A stretch of DNA of 64,000 nt from Costus lasius (lineage: Eukaryota; Streptophyta; Magnoliopsida; Zingiberales; Costaceae). The notes under the pieces were generated by a model. It was not told the DNA's origin and made no database searches. It saw nothing but the letters and a program-made list of their open reading frames with translations. The position numbers and the translations under genes are program-made. Of this stretch, positions 48,300 to 60,999 are shown in pieces (the first letter of the stretch is position 1; every line of letters begins with the position of its first letter). The stretch covers positions 44,544,596-44,608,595 of the forward strand of contig CM050454.1 in NCBI GenBank assembly GCA_027563935.2, in the 5' to 3' direction.

Positions 48300-49970
48300 G
48301 GGAATACTATTTTCTTTACAGTTTACTATTTGTAGAAATTTAGCATTAGCCTCGTCACTTATTGAAAATGAGATTGAAGTTTAGCATAGTTGATTGGATC
48401 ATCCAAATAATGTAATTTAGTCTCATTTGATAAAATGTGTTTCTCTTAGAAATAAAGATCAATGTTCTAATTCTGCTCTGAGTCTTGATTGTTGTACTTA
48501 TAAGTTTGGCCAGAGTAAAGTTTTTTCTTTTTCTAATTGTGGTAGTCAAACATTTGCTTATTTGAGATAATATATAGTGATGGCTGGGTATCACTCCAAT
48601 TATTTCACATGTATGGTATAGTTATTTTATGACATTTATTGATAATTATAGTAGATTCACACTTTTCTAGTATATATCTAAATATAAATTTTTACATATA
48701 TTAAGATTTTATGGTTGGATATTGATCGGGAATATGTATTGAATGACTTTTAAACCTATTTGCAAAGTAAGAGTATTATTTCTCAGCGATCATGTCCTTA
48801 TACACCACCTCAAAAATAGCTAAAAGAAAGAATCGTCTATCTCTTAGATATGGTTAGCTCTTTAGGGGAATTATACTTGGGATATTGTTTCTTGGTCTAT
48901 CTCTTAGATTTGAGTCTTTTTCAATATTTCTTAGGTCTTGAAGTTTACTTTACCTTGGTTTGTATTTTCTTGAATTAACATATAGAATTTGATTGCTTTA
49001 GCTAGTCTTTAAGAAGGATGATGAACAAATACTCCTTTGGAAGTAAATATTAAATATTGTAAGAATGAGGGTAACTTTTTCCCTTATTCATATCAATAAT
49101 TGGTTGGCAATTTGAATTATTTAACTATTATTTGACGTGATATTTCATTCAAGATTTAGAGTACCATTCTGTACTGGGCAGTATAGGTGGTACATATTGG
49201 TCCGAGGATCCATGGTCGTATCGGTTCATTGGTATATATATAATATATATAAAAATTATTGGTACCATTTGTCGGTACCTCAGGTACAGTATCGGTACAT
49301 ATCGATCCTATCGACAACCGGTTAGACTGATACTTTGAATCTTGATTTTATTTATTGTTGAATAAGTTAATCCTATCCCAGCACCTACTTACCTTTATAT
49401 GACAGCAATAAAACGTATTCTTTGCTACTTGAAATGTACTTCTACCATAAGCCACTATTTTCTAGCAAATTTTTTTATTCAACTAATCTCTTACAGATAT
49501 GCTGATTGGGTTGATTGTTGTGACACTATATAGTTTATTACTAGTTGGTGTATATTTCTTGATAATTCTCTTATTTTTTTAAGTAAGAAATTAGGATGTA
49601 TGTCTAAATCTTCCACTTAATTTGAGTATTTGAGCCATGTCTTCTGCATGTTCAGAGATAATTTGGATGAATGGTTTGTTGGGTGAGTTCTCACGATTAG
49701 TTCTGGTCCTACTCCGCTTTATGCTGATAACACTAATGCGATTCAGATGGTTGCTAATCTAGTGTTTCATAAGTATACCAAACATATTAAAGTACGTTGT
49801 TACTTTATTCGTGATGTTTTTGATGCTTATGTTATTTCACTTTGGTACATTATTTTACTATGGCTCTTTTTAAGACTGACCATTATTTTTTCGTTGACAA
49901 ATTGATGGTCATTAAGTAACAATTTGAGGGGATGGTAGTGGCAAATAATGTAAATAAGTATATATATTTG
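48300..49970 (+). pseudogene. Degraded Ty1/copia pol on the + strand
   Basis: Fragments in order are: an integrase zinc-region-like CTYKFGQSKVFSF near 48490, MTFIDNYSRFT near 48640, CPYTPPQ..LKERIVYLLDM near 48790, an RT piece LFQYFLGLEV near 48920, and RNase H pieces (AIKRILCYLK, YADWVD, LGCMSKSST, HKYTKHIK) from about 49400 to 49800. Many stops and frameshifts, and the RT core is missing. Copy P2 sits inside it. Confidence 0.75.
49152..49350. mobile_element. CCGG-rich repeat family, short copy P2
   Basis: Contains GTACTGGGCAGTATAGG, GTCCGAGGATCCATGG and repeated CGGTACC/GGTACAG blocks, ending GACAACCGGTTAGACTG. It splits the copia relic between RT and RNase H. It lacks the GC-rich middle of P1 and P3. 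Confidence 0.45.
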
Positions 49971-51180
49971 TGTAGAGAATTTAAGTAAATATCATATGTT
50001 ATATGAAGCCGATTATACACACATTAACTTGAAAAGTAGGTTGTACCGTTTGTAATTTATTTTTTAATATTAAGGAAAGAGAATCAGTGACAGTTTTTGT
50101 ATTGCAAAATTCTGTCAGAGCTGTGGTGGTTTAAACTTGAGATATGAATTGTCCCACTTTGTTAGTTAGAATTATCTATGTTGGTTTGGCTTTAGGTTTA
50201 ACTAGTAGCGAAAGATAATGTAACTATATGCCTGTATGTGTAGGTTGACATAATATGCAAATTTCCGGCTGCTATTCATGATGTATACAAACACTTTCCA
50301 TCTTACCCCTCGTCTCTTCTTTGTGAAGTCCTATCACTTTGCTTCAGATTTGAGGTGGCTTCTAGTTTTTTTCTTTTTTTTAAGGGATATTGATATGCAA
50401 ATTGCTATGTTGGTATTAGAGTGTAAAGATCATATGGTTTATAATTGCTCTACTATTTGTGTGATCTTTTGCAATTTTTAGTTTCATTTTTAATTGAAAT
50501 TTTTAGACTGTGACTTCTTATATTGAACATGCTATTTCCAGACTATGTTAGTGTGCTAAAGTTATGTGACAAACTACTTTTTGTTTTGACATCTATTACA
50601 TATAGGCAACAATTTATTCCAATCTTGTGTTTTGGAAATCTTTTTTTTTTTTGTGGAGTGAATTGGTTAGTTTGTTTTTAGTTGTTTTGATGTTACAAAT
50701 ACAATTTAGCATCTTTATACAATTGTTCACGAGTGATTTTGTTAGTAACATTGTAATTACATATCAATAAAATATGAAAATCTACTCTAAGATAGATATT
50801 ATTTTTCTTTTTTACATTGATATACTTACTACTAATAGAAACTTAACATACAATTATACAATTAAAAGATGAACAATAGAAAAAGATATCCATGGTTGAT
50901 GGACATATGAATGAACTATCTGACACTCTCATGTATCAACTTTCTCCCTTAACACATGATTTAACATATCATGTCATTTATTGGATTGTCTATATTCTCT
51001 ATAACTAATAAATCAATTATAAGAAAAAAAATCTTTGAACATATTGCTGAAGTTTCACATACATCTAACATTTCATCCCCTAATTTAATAATTATTCGAA
51101 AAATATAACCAGCTTTTATTTGATATTTACCCTCTAAACATCCTTCTGAATCAAAACCAAAAAATAACTACCTTTGGTCA
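49971..51180. other. AT-rich intron sequence, nothing recognised
   Basis: No coding or structured repeat could be supported here. The + frame at 50278-50481 is short and without family features. Confidence 0.5.
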
Positions 51181-51503
51181 AGGTTCTCAAAACCGGTCTG
51201 GCGACTTGGTCCGGTGAGCCGCCGGACCGGTACGGTACCGGTACTAGTACCGTGCTTACCGGATGGAACCGGTAAGAGGAGGCAGCGAAGGCGGGCGTGC
51301 GCGAGCGACGATCGAAGCCTCTACCGCCGGCGGCAGAAGCTTCGATCGAAGCTTCTACACCTGGCGGAAGCTTCAATCCCGCCGCCTGCTGCGCCTTCTG
51401 CCGCCGTCCTCTCGCCGTCCGTGCTCCGACCATGGTTCCGAGATCGGTGGCCGGACGGACTGGTATGAACCGCCCGTACCGGGCGGTTCGGAACGGTTTT
51501 CGT
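51181..51503. mobile_element. CCGG-rich repeat family, best copy P3
   Basis: Ends AGGTTCTCAAAACCGGT and GAACGGTTTTCGT give short inverted ends AAAACCG/CGGTTTT. Inside are GCCGCCGGACCGGTACGG and a perfect 22-bp palindrome centred on TCGATCGA (51339-51360). It lies about 300 bp upstream of LTN1 exon 3. Open frames across it follow from GC content and are not genes. Confidence 0.6.
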
Positions 51504-51803
51504 ATCATTGCCTTTGCTACCTATGTTTTACAAGAAAATTTTCCTGTTTTAAATCTTGATTGTCATCTTTGTTTCTATGGTAAGTTGTGTCCATGATATG
51601 ATTAATTGAATGTAGTTGAATTATGCAAAAGATGGTGTTCTAAAAAATTCTAATTGGATAATGGACAATGTGAAGTGTTTTCTCAAAATTATATATTTAT
51701 TATTGGTTATATTGATTCCTTCACCACCTTTCCTAGATCTTAATTTATATCCATGTTATAAGAATTTATATGCATTGCCAATAATTGGAGAATATTTCTG
51801 CAG

Positions 51804-51866
51804 GATGTTGATACAGATATGGCACAACACTTGAAGAGGCTTGGCAGAAAAGATCCAACAACAAAG
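51804..51866 (+). CDS. LTN1: LTN1 exon 3
   Basis: The acceptor is TTTCTGCAG|GATG. The exon encodes 21 codons, DVDTDMAQHLKRLGRKDPTT then Lys, in phase with exon 2. The donor is AAAG|GTAAAT. This short helical motif precedes the HEAT-like repeats in plant listerins. Part of the exon end and donor is duplicated 89 bp downstream. Confidence 0.93.
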
Positions 51867-52035
51867 GTAAATTGGATTGTTGTAACTATATTCTTTGCCC
51901 ACCCTTCTCCTATCTTGTATGTTGAATTAATTATTATTATTTGCCAACAACAAAGGTAAACTGGATTGTTGAAATTCTATATTCGTTGCCACTCCATCAT
52001 TATATGTTGAATTATCTATTATTATTTGCCAAAGT
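51855..52035 (+). repeat. 89-bp tandem duplication over the LTN1 exon 3 donor
   Basis: CCAACAACAAAGGTAAA occurs at 51855 and 51944, each followed by similar sequence ending TTATTATTTGCCAA. The second copy carries a decoy donor at 51956. Using it would add 89 bp and shift the frame. Confidence 0.85.
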
Positions 52036-52237
52036 GTCTAGTTGATTCATCTTACTAGGATAGTTCTGGTGGGGTGGCTGTCTATTGCTTAGGGATTGAA
52101 TAGATCATTGAAGGCATGTATTTTGCTCTTTCCTTTCCTTTACATCATAACTTTCTTATTTAACCCCCTTGTTTACATGATTGGTTTGCTACCAATCACA
52201 AATATAGAGTTCAGATTGTGGTTGTGATCTAGGATAT

Positions 52238-52385
52238 AAAAACCGTTATGTATGTCCGGTACGAACTGGTCCGGCGGGGAGGCGGCTTCGGCACAAGCTT
52301 CAAAGCACGGCTCCAGGCGAAACGGCGGCGGGCGGCAGAGGGAGGTTGTGTCAGAAGCTTCGATTGCAGCTTTGAGTGCCTAAAT
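52238..52385. mobile_element. CCGG-rich repeat family, truncated copy P4
   Basis: AACCGTTATGTATGTCCGG, CTGGTCCGGCGGGGAGGCGG and GAAGCTTCGATTGCAGC match the layout of P1 and P3, but the right end is missing. Confidence 0.4.
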
Positions 52386-53860
52386 TTTAAAGAAATTAAA
52401 GAAATTAAAGAAATTTAGTAACTTTTAAGTTGTTCTTTTGCCTAAAAACGAGACAAATCTATTTAAGGTGGACGCATTTGTTCCATGCATGTATTCTTTA
52501 TCATTTTTGGTTAGCAAAGCCAGATTTAAACTTGAGTCTCGAATGTGTGCACAACTATCCGACATGATCATGGGACCCTAGTTTCTGTCCGCCCGACTAG
52601 ATAAATTCACTCAATGAGTGATACATATAGAATGTAAGTGCCTAGCATTACTTGTGTCTGCCTACCTACACGAAATTACTCATGGGTTGGCGTATACAGA
52701 AAGAACTTAAAATTAGCAATCATAATATAATGAGAAGCTTCCAAACTCTTTCTATAATTGTCACCAGATGTCTCCAACTTCTAAAAGATATGAAAAGTTT
52801 AAACTTTAGACACCCAAGGGAAATGCTTCCTTGGTTGAAAATTCTACTTTTTAATCCTGTAAAACAATGAAACATACTAAAAGCTACTATATGACATGAT
52901 TATCTCAGTATAACATTTTTTAAATATATTTTTTAATGAAGACTAATAAACTTGCTTTGATTCTTATTTTAAACCTATGCATCTTGGAAGAATTTATTTG
53001 AAAAAATAGTGCTTCACTAATGCAAGGTAGATGTTCCAATCTTTGATAAATACATGTTAGTTCGCAATTAAACATACATCATTTTACAGGAATTAGGATT
53101 ATGGTTTAAATAAACCAGTTCCTACTGCTTGGTGTGGTTGGTTTATGTTGATTTGAGCATGATACGATACATGGACCACATACGAATTGTTACCACGTGG
53201 TTTTGGGTTATCCTGATTAGCATCAATCGATATGAACATGTACCTTGTTATCATCATATTGACACATAGGATATGTCAATTGTCCAACACCTATTGGATT
53301 TATATGTTTGGTGTTTTTTTGAGTTTTTAGGTTCCTATAGCTATAAACATTTGTTGTCTTTCAAGTGAGTCGAGGGGTGATTTTTCTCTTTATATACTCA
53401 TTCTCTCATAATTTACTTGTAATTCACTTAAATCACTTTCAAACTCTGGTTTTTACTCAAATTTTCTTAATTAACTTTCTATAACACTTGGGAGCCAGAA
53501 TATTGATCTCGTCATGCACAAAAAATGCTAGAGAATTGCCGCCATTAGTAATTCATTTATTTCAACATCATTTTCAAAAGTAGTGGTGTCCTTTAGGTTA
53601 ATAAATATCGTTTTGGCGGGCTATCTTGATGTCTCCAAATGCTCTAAGGTATTATTGACCCCTTTCACATCTAGAAGCAATTTGTCATCGGGGAACGTGA
53701 AGACTTTGACTGTTCTGCTGTGGAGCTTGTCTCTGTTCAATATTAGGGTTGTGGAGGCAAAGTTACTCTAGATGTTGAGATGGGGGGTAGCTATTCAGGC
53801 TTATAGGCTTAGTCAAGGAGGACATCTGACTTTTATGTAATTTACTGAACAATCTCAAAT
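52386..53860. other. Intron 3 sequence, nothing recognised
   Basis: A tiny triple repeat AAAGAAATT at about 52388-52415 is the only structure seen. No exon matching the next listerin segment was found. Confidence 0.5.
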
Positions 53861-53869
53861 TGAGATAGG

Positions 53870-54340
53870 CAGGGGCAGTAGCCGGAGTAGGATCAACATC
53901 AATAATGTATTAGATGAGCCAAAACACAAATGTGCATGGAGGCATTAGAAGCTGTCTTTGTATGGGGAGATGTGACATCAATAACTTTTTTGGATTTAGT
54001 TGATGAACTAGCAAATCGAGCATTGACAATATAGACTTAAGGTATTACCATCACAATCAAGTAAGCAGGCTCGAAACAATGCTTATATGGAGAGAACAAA
54101 AATCAACACTCAAAATAGTTTTACTTTAATCGGATTCTTATGCAATAAGCAATATATATTATCATGCCATTGTCGATCACTCATGTGTGATGGTTGGAGA
54201 GGGCTCACCAAAATGATCATTATAAATTTTTTGAATAATGTAACCAAAAAGTTACATTCCCAGGCATGTAGATGCATACCCTAGTATCATAAGGCAATCT
54301 AATTTATGAGCTTTGGAAGACTATCATCGAAGAGATTAGA
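53870..54340 (+). pseudogene. Degraded hAT transposase (DUF659-like) fragment
   Basis: The + frame near 54165-54270 reads LMCDGWRGLTKMIIINFLNN, which fits the conserved LMSDGWTD..RR.LINFLV motif of the DUF659 domain in plant hAT-derived proteins. Sequence before it is broken by stops, and no terminal repeats were found. I am moderately sure of the family. Confidence 0.5.
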
Positions 54341-56490
54341 CTATCCTATATTGCTCAACTTATGACGAACAAAAAATGTGATAATGCAAGCCTACGAGAT
54401 TTACTACACATTTTATTGCTTTAAAATCTTACAAAAATGTTTCAGCTAAAGACAATGTTCATGAACAAGTAATAGTATGGCTCTTCATATTCAATTTCAT
54501 AGGAGGCACGAAAGTAAAACACGCCACTCTTAATATTCACTTTTGGGACACATCATTTTCAATATATATGATGTGGTCGAACCTCTATATGCAATCCTCT
54601 TGAAAGTTGATGTGACTAAAAAGCCCATGATGAGATTAATGTACCATGTGATTCATGAGTGTAAGTTAAATTAATGCAATAATTGGTGATAAAGTTACTC
54701 CATACATTAATCATTAGTCGACATAGATGGGAGAAGCAAATAAGGTCGAAAATTTACTTAGGATGGTGAGCATTTTGAATTTTTATGTAATTATTTTAAT
54801 TATTTTATATTTTCATAACTTGTATAGATATTAATAATTTTACTTTTTGACTTTTAGCTTATTGTCTAAATTTGTTATATCAATATTAGTACCATTTAGA
54901 AACACAATAAAACTTGCCAAACACATTACAAAATATGATGCTTGGCCTGGAGCCATTTTCAAGTGTGACTGAGGTGTCAATTTGAGAAGGTAAAATATAA
55001 GGAGACGAAATGACATTTGAGATCTAATTGCTTTGGATTTGCAATACAAGATTAGTCTAAATAAGTACTTAGCTTTATTGTATTACTAAATGACGTGTTT
55101 GGCATCACTTTATGCTTAACTTCTGCTTATGCTTTTCTCTACAATAGTGGGTGTGGGAAGAACTCTTTCCCTACTTCAAAAATTTAGGCATATTTACCCT
55201 AAGTGCCCACGACTCTAGTGCCAAAATCGCCTATAGTCTAGTATTTATAAACATCAATTGTCTAATTGTGGTATTTATGAGAACCCAGGTCCTTTTATTT
55301 GAGGTCAAAATCCGAAACTTATGGAAGATAGATATTAATCAACCTTTTGATTGGTTTATACAAAGATTTAGACAATTGTTTTATTGTGAGCATGTGAAAT
55401 GAGTTTATATTTATTCCATGTGGCTTAGGCTCTGTTTGCTACAATTAGTCAGCTATTTTTGCTAGTCAAAGTAGCCGATTTTTTAAAAAGCTAAGAAAAA
55501 CTAGGAAATAGCTTCATTGACTGTTTTCTAGCTATAATAATATTTTCTTTTTTTATCTCATGTCTGCACCTACATTTGTACAGTCTTTCAATGGCAAAAT
55601 TATTTTAATAAAAATTATTAAATTTGAAATTATTTTATAATATTATTTTAAATTTTCCCCTTTAAAAAAATTTTAGAAAAAATTAATATGATTTTAATAA
55701 AAATTATTACAATTATTATTATTAAATTTATTTTTTTAATTAAAAATTATTTTATATTATTATTTTAAAATTTCCCTTTTAAAAAAATTTTAGAAGAAAT
55801 TAATATTATTTTAATAAAAATTATTAAAATTATTATTATTAAATTTAATTTTTTAATTTAAAATTATTTATTACTATTATTTTAGTTTTATTTTTTAAAA
55901 ATCCTTAATTTTTTTTTATTTTTAAAAATATTTTATTTTTTTTTAACAATTTACCTAAACACTTTATAACTTTTTCCAATAGCAAAAGCTAAAAGTTTCA
56001 AAGCCTGAGACTTTAGATTCTATTAGATGAAAATGAGCAAAGTTAAAAAATATATCAAACACTTTTTGATAGTTTCTTTATTCAACACCAATATTAACTC
56101 GATGATGAATTGATAGCCATCCTTGATTAAAGATTTAGTAATGGTGAGTCTTGTGATCCACCTTGACCGTCTTAATATATTACTAAACTAATTGAGGGGA
56201 AGATTAGTGATGAGATAAGCCAATTGACACTTGAATAACCGGTGGATGAGATGGATGATTGATTGGAATTGGAGATGCTTGTTCAGCCCATTCAAAGCTA
56301 ACCACAATGTTAATCTTCCTAGACAATAATCTCATCTATGGGGGATAAGAAGGAAGATATTGGTCACTAGTAAGTTCTATTGAAGAACAAAAACATTAGG
56401 AGTTAGATGAAATTTATATATATATATATTTTCGAATACATAATTTTATTTATATTGTGAGGTGTGAAATGATTTAAGAGTTAGGAACCA
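54341..56490. other. AT-rich intron sequence with an internal tandem duplication
   Basis: Between about 55600 and 55880 a block of roughly 120 bp occurs twice (TTTAAAAAAATTTTAGAA(A/G)AAATTAATAT... and TTATTATTATTAAATTTA...). It follows a GGCTCTGTTTGCTAC-type start near 55429, often seen at MITE ends, but the other end is not clear. No gene seen. Confidence 0.5.
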
Positions 56491-56874
56491 CATAGAAGGA
56501 ATAATTAACTAGGTTAATTAATTATCAAATAAAGAGGGAGATAACTGACTATAGACGGCTAACAGGGTCAACCCAGTAACACTTATTAATTATACTCTAA
56601 TACTCTCCCTTAGAGAGAAAATATTAATTAAACTCAGCTTGTTACATAGTACTGTTAATCTCATCAAAACATATATGCTATGTGATCTTTAAATTTTGTG
56701 GAAGGGGTACACATCAGCTTGTTTGTGTTTGCTTCTTGATAAAGTGAGTATGCTTCAATGTGCTTTATTCTTTTTGGATTACTTGATTAATTATCATAGT
56801 ATATGTTCATTGGAGTTCAGCATGTGAGACTCAATTATCGTAGAACTTCACTAAGCCAATGTTATTATATAAGT

Positions 56875-57005
56875 CACCTTTGCCATTGCCCTATATTCAG
56901 CTTCAGCTGGACCGGGCTATAACTATCTATTTTTTACTCCATATCACTAGATTTTCTCCTCGGTAAGTACAGAAACTACATATAGATTTCTTTTCATTAA
57001 CATTG
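56875..57005 (-). pseudogene. RNase H remnant of element K
   Basis: The minus strand reads ENLVIWSKK, a stop, then IVIARSSAEAEYRAMA, the hallmark end of copia RNase H. Confidence 0.88.
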
Positions 57006-57895
57006 CCAACATAGTTAGCAATTGTATAGGTTTTAATTTTAATATATCCATTAATTGTATAATGCTCATTTAATATATTGCAGGACTTTCATGGCCACAT
57101 ATAAATGATATTGTTGAGAATTTTTTTTTATAAATTAGCTGATTACACCCATACCATAGGACAGATTAGGCCTTACAATTATGAGATAGTTCAACTTTCC
57201 TACCAAATATTTATACCTTGTAGCATCCACATTAGGGGAGTCCACGCTGATGCTATGTTTTTGATTTGGAACCATGTTTTTGATTTGGAACCATCGGTGT
57301 ATGAGTAGGTCTGTAATCTTTTATTCCGTTTCTTTCAATAAATCTAAAGCATATTTCCGTTATGATAATAGAATGCTATAATCTTTATATGCTATTTTAA
57401 TCCCCAAAGACTACTATAGTTTTCCAAAATCTTTGAGAGTGAATTAAGATCGTAGAAAATTTTTTGGTTTCAGTTATACCATCTATATCATGTTCCTTAA
57501 GAAGTGTAATATTCACATATAAAGCTAGAATCACTATTGGGGAATCTGCTTTCCATAATATTCACATATAAAACTAGATATGTGGGCTTTGTTTAATCCC
57601 ATAAATTAATTTATTGAGTGTGCACACTAACTCCCCTTGAGCAATATAACACAAGCAACGAAACATAGAGGTTTCTTTATAAAAATAAACTCAAATAAAT
57701 CACCCACAAAAACATTTGGAACGCCGATTTGATGTAATTGCCACTAAAAATTTTTCACAATACAAAATAGTGCACAGACCAAGTTTAATCAAGTAATAGG
57801 AGAAAAAGTGTTAAAGAAATCAACTTCATGGGATTGAGTAAATCCTTTTGCAATTTAATCGGGCTTTATACCTATTAATGGTTTTACTCATGGTT

Positions 57896-58440
57896 TAAGG
57901 AACCGGTCCGACCGGCCATTCCGGTTCGCAGTCAGATCGGTATGTATTGGATGAACCGAGCCAAATCTTGGTGAAACCGAGTAGAGCAGCGCCCGCCGCC
58001 GCTCGCGTCTGCTGCCGCTTCTGCTTCTGTGTTTGCTACCTGTGGATGCTTTCGATCCACAGCCTATGTCTATGCTCGCCTCTGCTGCCTGTGTCTGCTC
58101 TCGCCCACCCCTGCTCTCGCCCCCACTGCATTCTCTTCTTCCTCTCTTTCTCCATTCTTCTCCTTCTTTCTCTTGCGTATGCTCCTGCCTCTGCCGCCCA
58201 TGTCTGCTCGCCCCCGTTGCTCGCAACCACTGTTGCTGCTCTCATTCTTCTTCTCCCTCTTTTTTCTCTTCTTCTTCTTCTCCTTCCTCTCTTTCTTCTT
58301 TGTCTCCTCCTTTCTCCTTCTCTTTCCTTTTTCGCTATCGCCCGCTTCGGTTTAGCTATCTGCTTTGGTTCCGCTACTTGTTCCTATTTGGACCGGTACA
58401 AACCGAGATAATCGGTCGAAACTGACCGGTTTTCAAATCC
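57896..58440. mobile_element. CCGG-rich repeat family, long copy P5
   Basis: It begins GGAACCGGTCCGACCGGCC and ends CTGACCGGTTTTCAAA. The middle is a long CT-rich tract (58000-58330) that gives spurious open frames on both strands. It interrupts K. Confidence 0.5.
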
Positions 58441-59384
58441 ATAGTTTTACAAGGATTGTGTTTTATAGTATACATCCAACGGAAACAAACAAATGTCTAA
58501 ATCCTCGCCCGGAGCATTTTCATCTTTTTATCCGTTGTTGCCTTCCATCCTGGTATTTGCATTATTTCAATGTGATATTAGGGAATATTGAAGAAGGGAG
58601 CGGTAATAAATTTGCAATGCTCAAGTGATATATGACGATAAAAAATAAAATTAAAAATAGGATATAAAGGTGTGCTGCATTTACTTTTGTGCAACACAAA
58701 TAGGTAAGTCATTTGGGTTAGGTGTTGGTTTTGAGTTTGATGGAAGATCTTTAGACGATAGTGCTTCAACTAGTGGTGGTGCGCAAGACCATTGGGGTAG
58801 AGGATGATAGGATAGAGGGGCTTTCAAGTAGCACTAGAGTAGATAGAGGGGCAGAGAACTTTGCTAAGTTGAGTTATGTGTGGATTTATAAAAGTATAAA
58901 ATTGACTCGCAGAAGGTAGCATAAGATTTGACATGATAGTGTCCTCTTATTGGGTCAAAGCATTGATATTTTTAGATTCATAAGTATCCAAGAAACACAT
59001 AGCAAACAACATGAGGACTAAGCTTGTCTAACCCAGGGCCATGGACATGAACATAACATACATCCAAATATTTGTGATTATACTGTAAATGAAAGTTGGG
59101 ATGGAAAAAGTATGGAGAATGGGGATTGACCATGAAGACTAAATAGTGACATGCGATATATCAAAAAAAGAAGTAGTATGAACATTGGTCCAAAAGGGAC
59201 GAGGAGTATTGATATAAAAGATAAGAGTATTGATATAAAAGATAAGAGTACAAGATATATCAAGGATATATCTATGTTTTCTTTTATAGTTTGATGAATG
59301 GTACCATTGGATTGGTAGAATTTTTTAAAGTTAGAGTTTGTGTATTCAAGAGCTTATTAATACGCAAGATTTTTAAAAAGGTAT

Positions 59385-59610
59385 TAAACTAATTTTTTAT
59401 TTCAGCATAAAATCTTAAAATACATGGAATATACATCTTAGAGTGATCATCAATAAATGTGACAATATCAATGACCATCTTTATTGAAAATAAGACTCAG
59501 ACCCCAAGTATCTAAATGTGTTAATTGAAAATCATAAATATTTATTATTTTGACTCAATCGAAATGATGTACGATGATATTTACTGAGTTTAAAATAAGA
59601 CTAGGACCCC
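59385..59610 (-). pseudogene. Integrase core remnant of element K
   Basis: The minus strand near 59465-59400 reads DIVTFIDDHSKMYIPCIL, matching the copia core FVTFIDDHSRYTWVYLL. Flanking frames are broken. Confidence 0.8.
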
Positions 59611-60349
59611 AAATATCTAGTGGAGGATGGCCAAGACGATAGTGCTACTTTAGAACCGCTAGATGCATTGGCTTCTTTATATGGTGGACATGATATATCA
59701 AGTATATTTATGCCTCCACGTCTGTGGCCCCCCAACCATTGCCTTTGTCATGGGTCCCAAAATAGACAATGAGAGGGAATAAAGGTCATAATACTATTGA
59801 ATACTTTTGTAAATGTATAAACGTAGAACAAGTTAATAGGAAACCAGGAGACATAAAGTAAAATTATGGAGAGTGATAGTGGAAGTAAGAGAAACATAAC
59901 CAATGCCTAAAATAGGTATGAAAGAGCCATTAACTATTGACACTAGTGGATAATGATGATCAATTGATAATGGCAAAAAAGATGATTATTACTTGTCATG
60001 TGTGAATATGCACTAGAACCAAATATCTAAGAATTTTCAGAATAGGCTAAAGAAGCTATACTCATGTAAATTTGTACCAATAAAGGATGAGAATTTCAAA
60101 TACTTTTCATACTCATTTGCTAAAATAGTAACAATATGCCCTTGGAGTGGTAGGAGTATTAATAACAGCCTTTGCATGAGAATGCCCAAATCGTTACCAA
60201 CATCCATCATAATATGATTAGTATGGTCATAGTGAGTACACAGGAAAACTATGGTTATGACCCTGACCTCTGTTAGACTTAGAGCCTTGCCACTATCACC
60301 ACTCTAAGGAGCAATAAGGATGCTTTGATTATCATGGGAGGTGGGCATG

Positions 60350-60640
60350 GACACCCTGGATAGCCTTGAGAATACATTTTGGAGATTAGGAATTGTACAA
60401 TCAACTAACAATTGAGATTTCACTGTAGTATACTTGTCATTTAAATCTTCCAAAAATTTGGCCACAAAGAGTTCCTATGGTTGTTGTAAAATAACAAACA
60501 TATGTGCAACAGGAGGTTGATATTGTACAAGTTCATCCTACTTTCCTTGTAAGAGGCTATAATATTCTTGAAGCGACTAATCTTCCCACTTTAAAGAGAA
60601 AAAAGTCTTCATAGAGTTTAAGTATGGGAAAATATTTTGC
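60350..60640 (-). pseudogene. Gag remnant of element K
   Basis: The minus strand gives LFVAKFLEDLNDKYTTVKSQ and later TIPNLQNVFSRLSRV, as in the UBN2-type copia gag (FLxGLxxxYxxxxxQIL...PLPSLxExFSxL). Stops are frequent. Confidence 0.7.
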
Positions 60641-60781
60641 TGTGGAGCATATTCAGTACTAAGGGCTTCATAGTTGATTAAAACATAATTTTAGTTACAA
60701 TATTTGACTTCATGTTATTGATGTGTGTTGTCATAATAATTAGATCAGAACATTGTCATACATCATAAGATAGATCACTAG

Positions 60782-60960
60782 GTGAAGGTAGATTTGTAGT
60801 CAAATGATGAGCCTTTCTTTGTGACCCTACGAAGATCTTCATAGCTTATGCCCATAATGCATGGTTGTCTAGTGAAGGTAGATTTGTAGTTGAATGATGA
60901 GCCTTTCTTTGTGACCCTATGAAGATCTTCATAGCTTATGCCCATAATATATGGTTGTCG
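60782..60960. repeat. 90-bp tandem duplication in K
   Basis: GTGAAGGTAGATTTGTAGT begins at 60782 and again at 60872. The copies differ at few positions. Confidence 0.9.
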
Positions 60961-60999
60961 TTACCACTTAATTTAATCGTGGGTCGGGGTAGTAGTGGC

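Noticed and set aside
57947..58425. Long overlapping open frames on both strands
   Set aside because: They run through the CT-rich middle of repeat P5; composition explains them and no motif appears.
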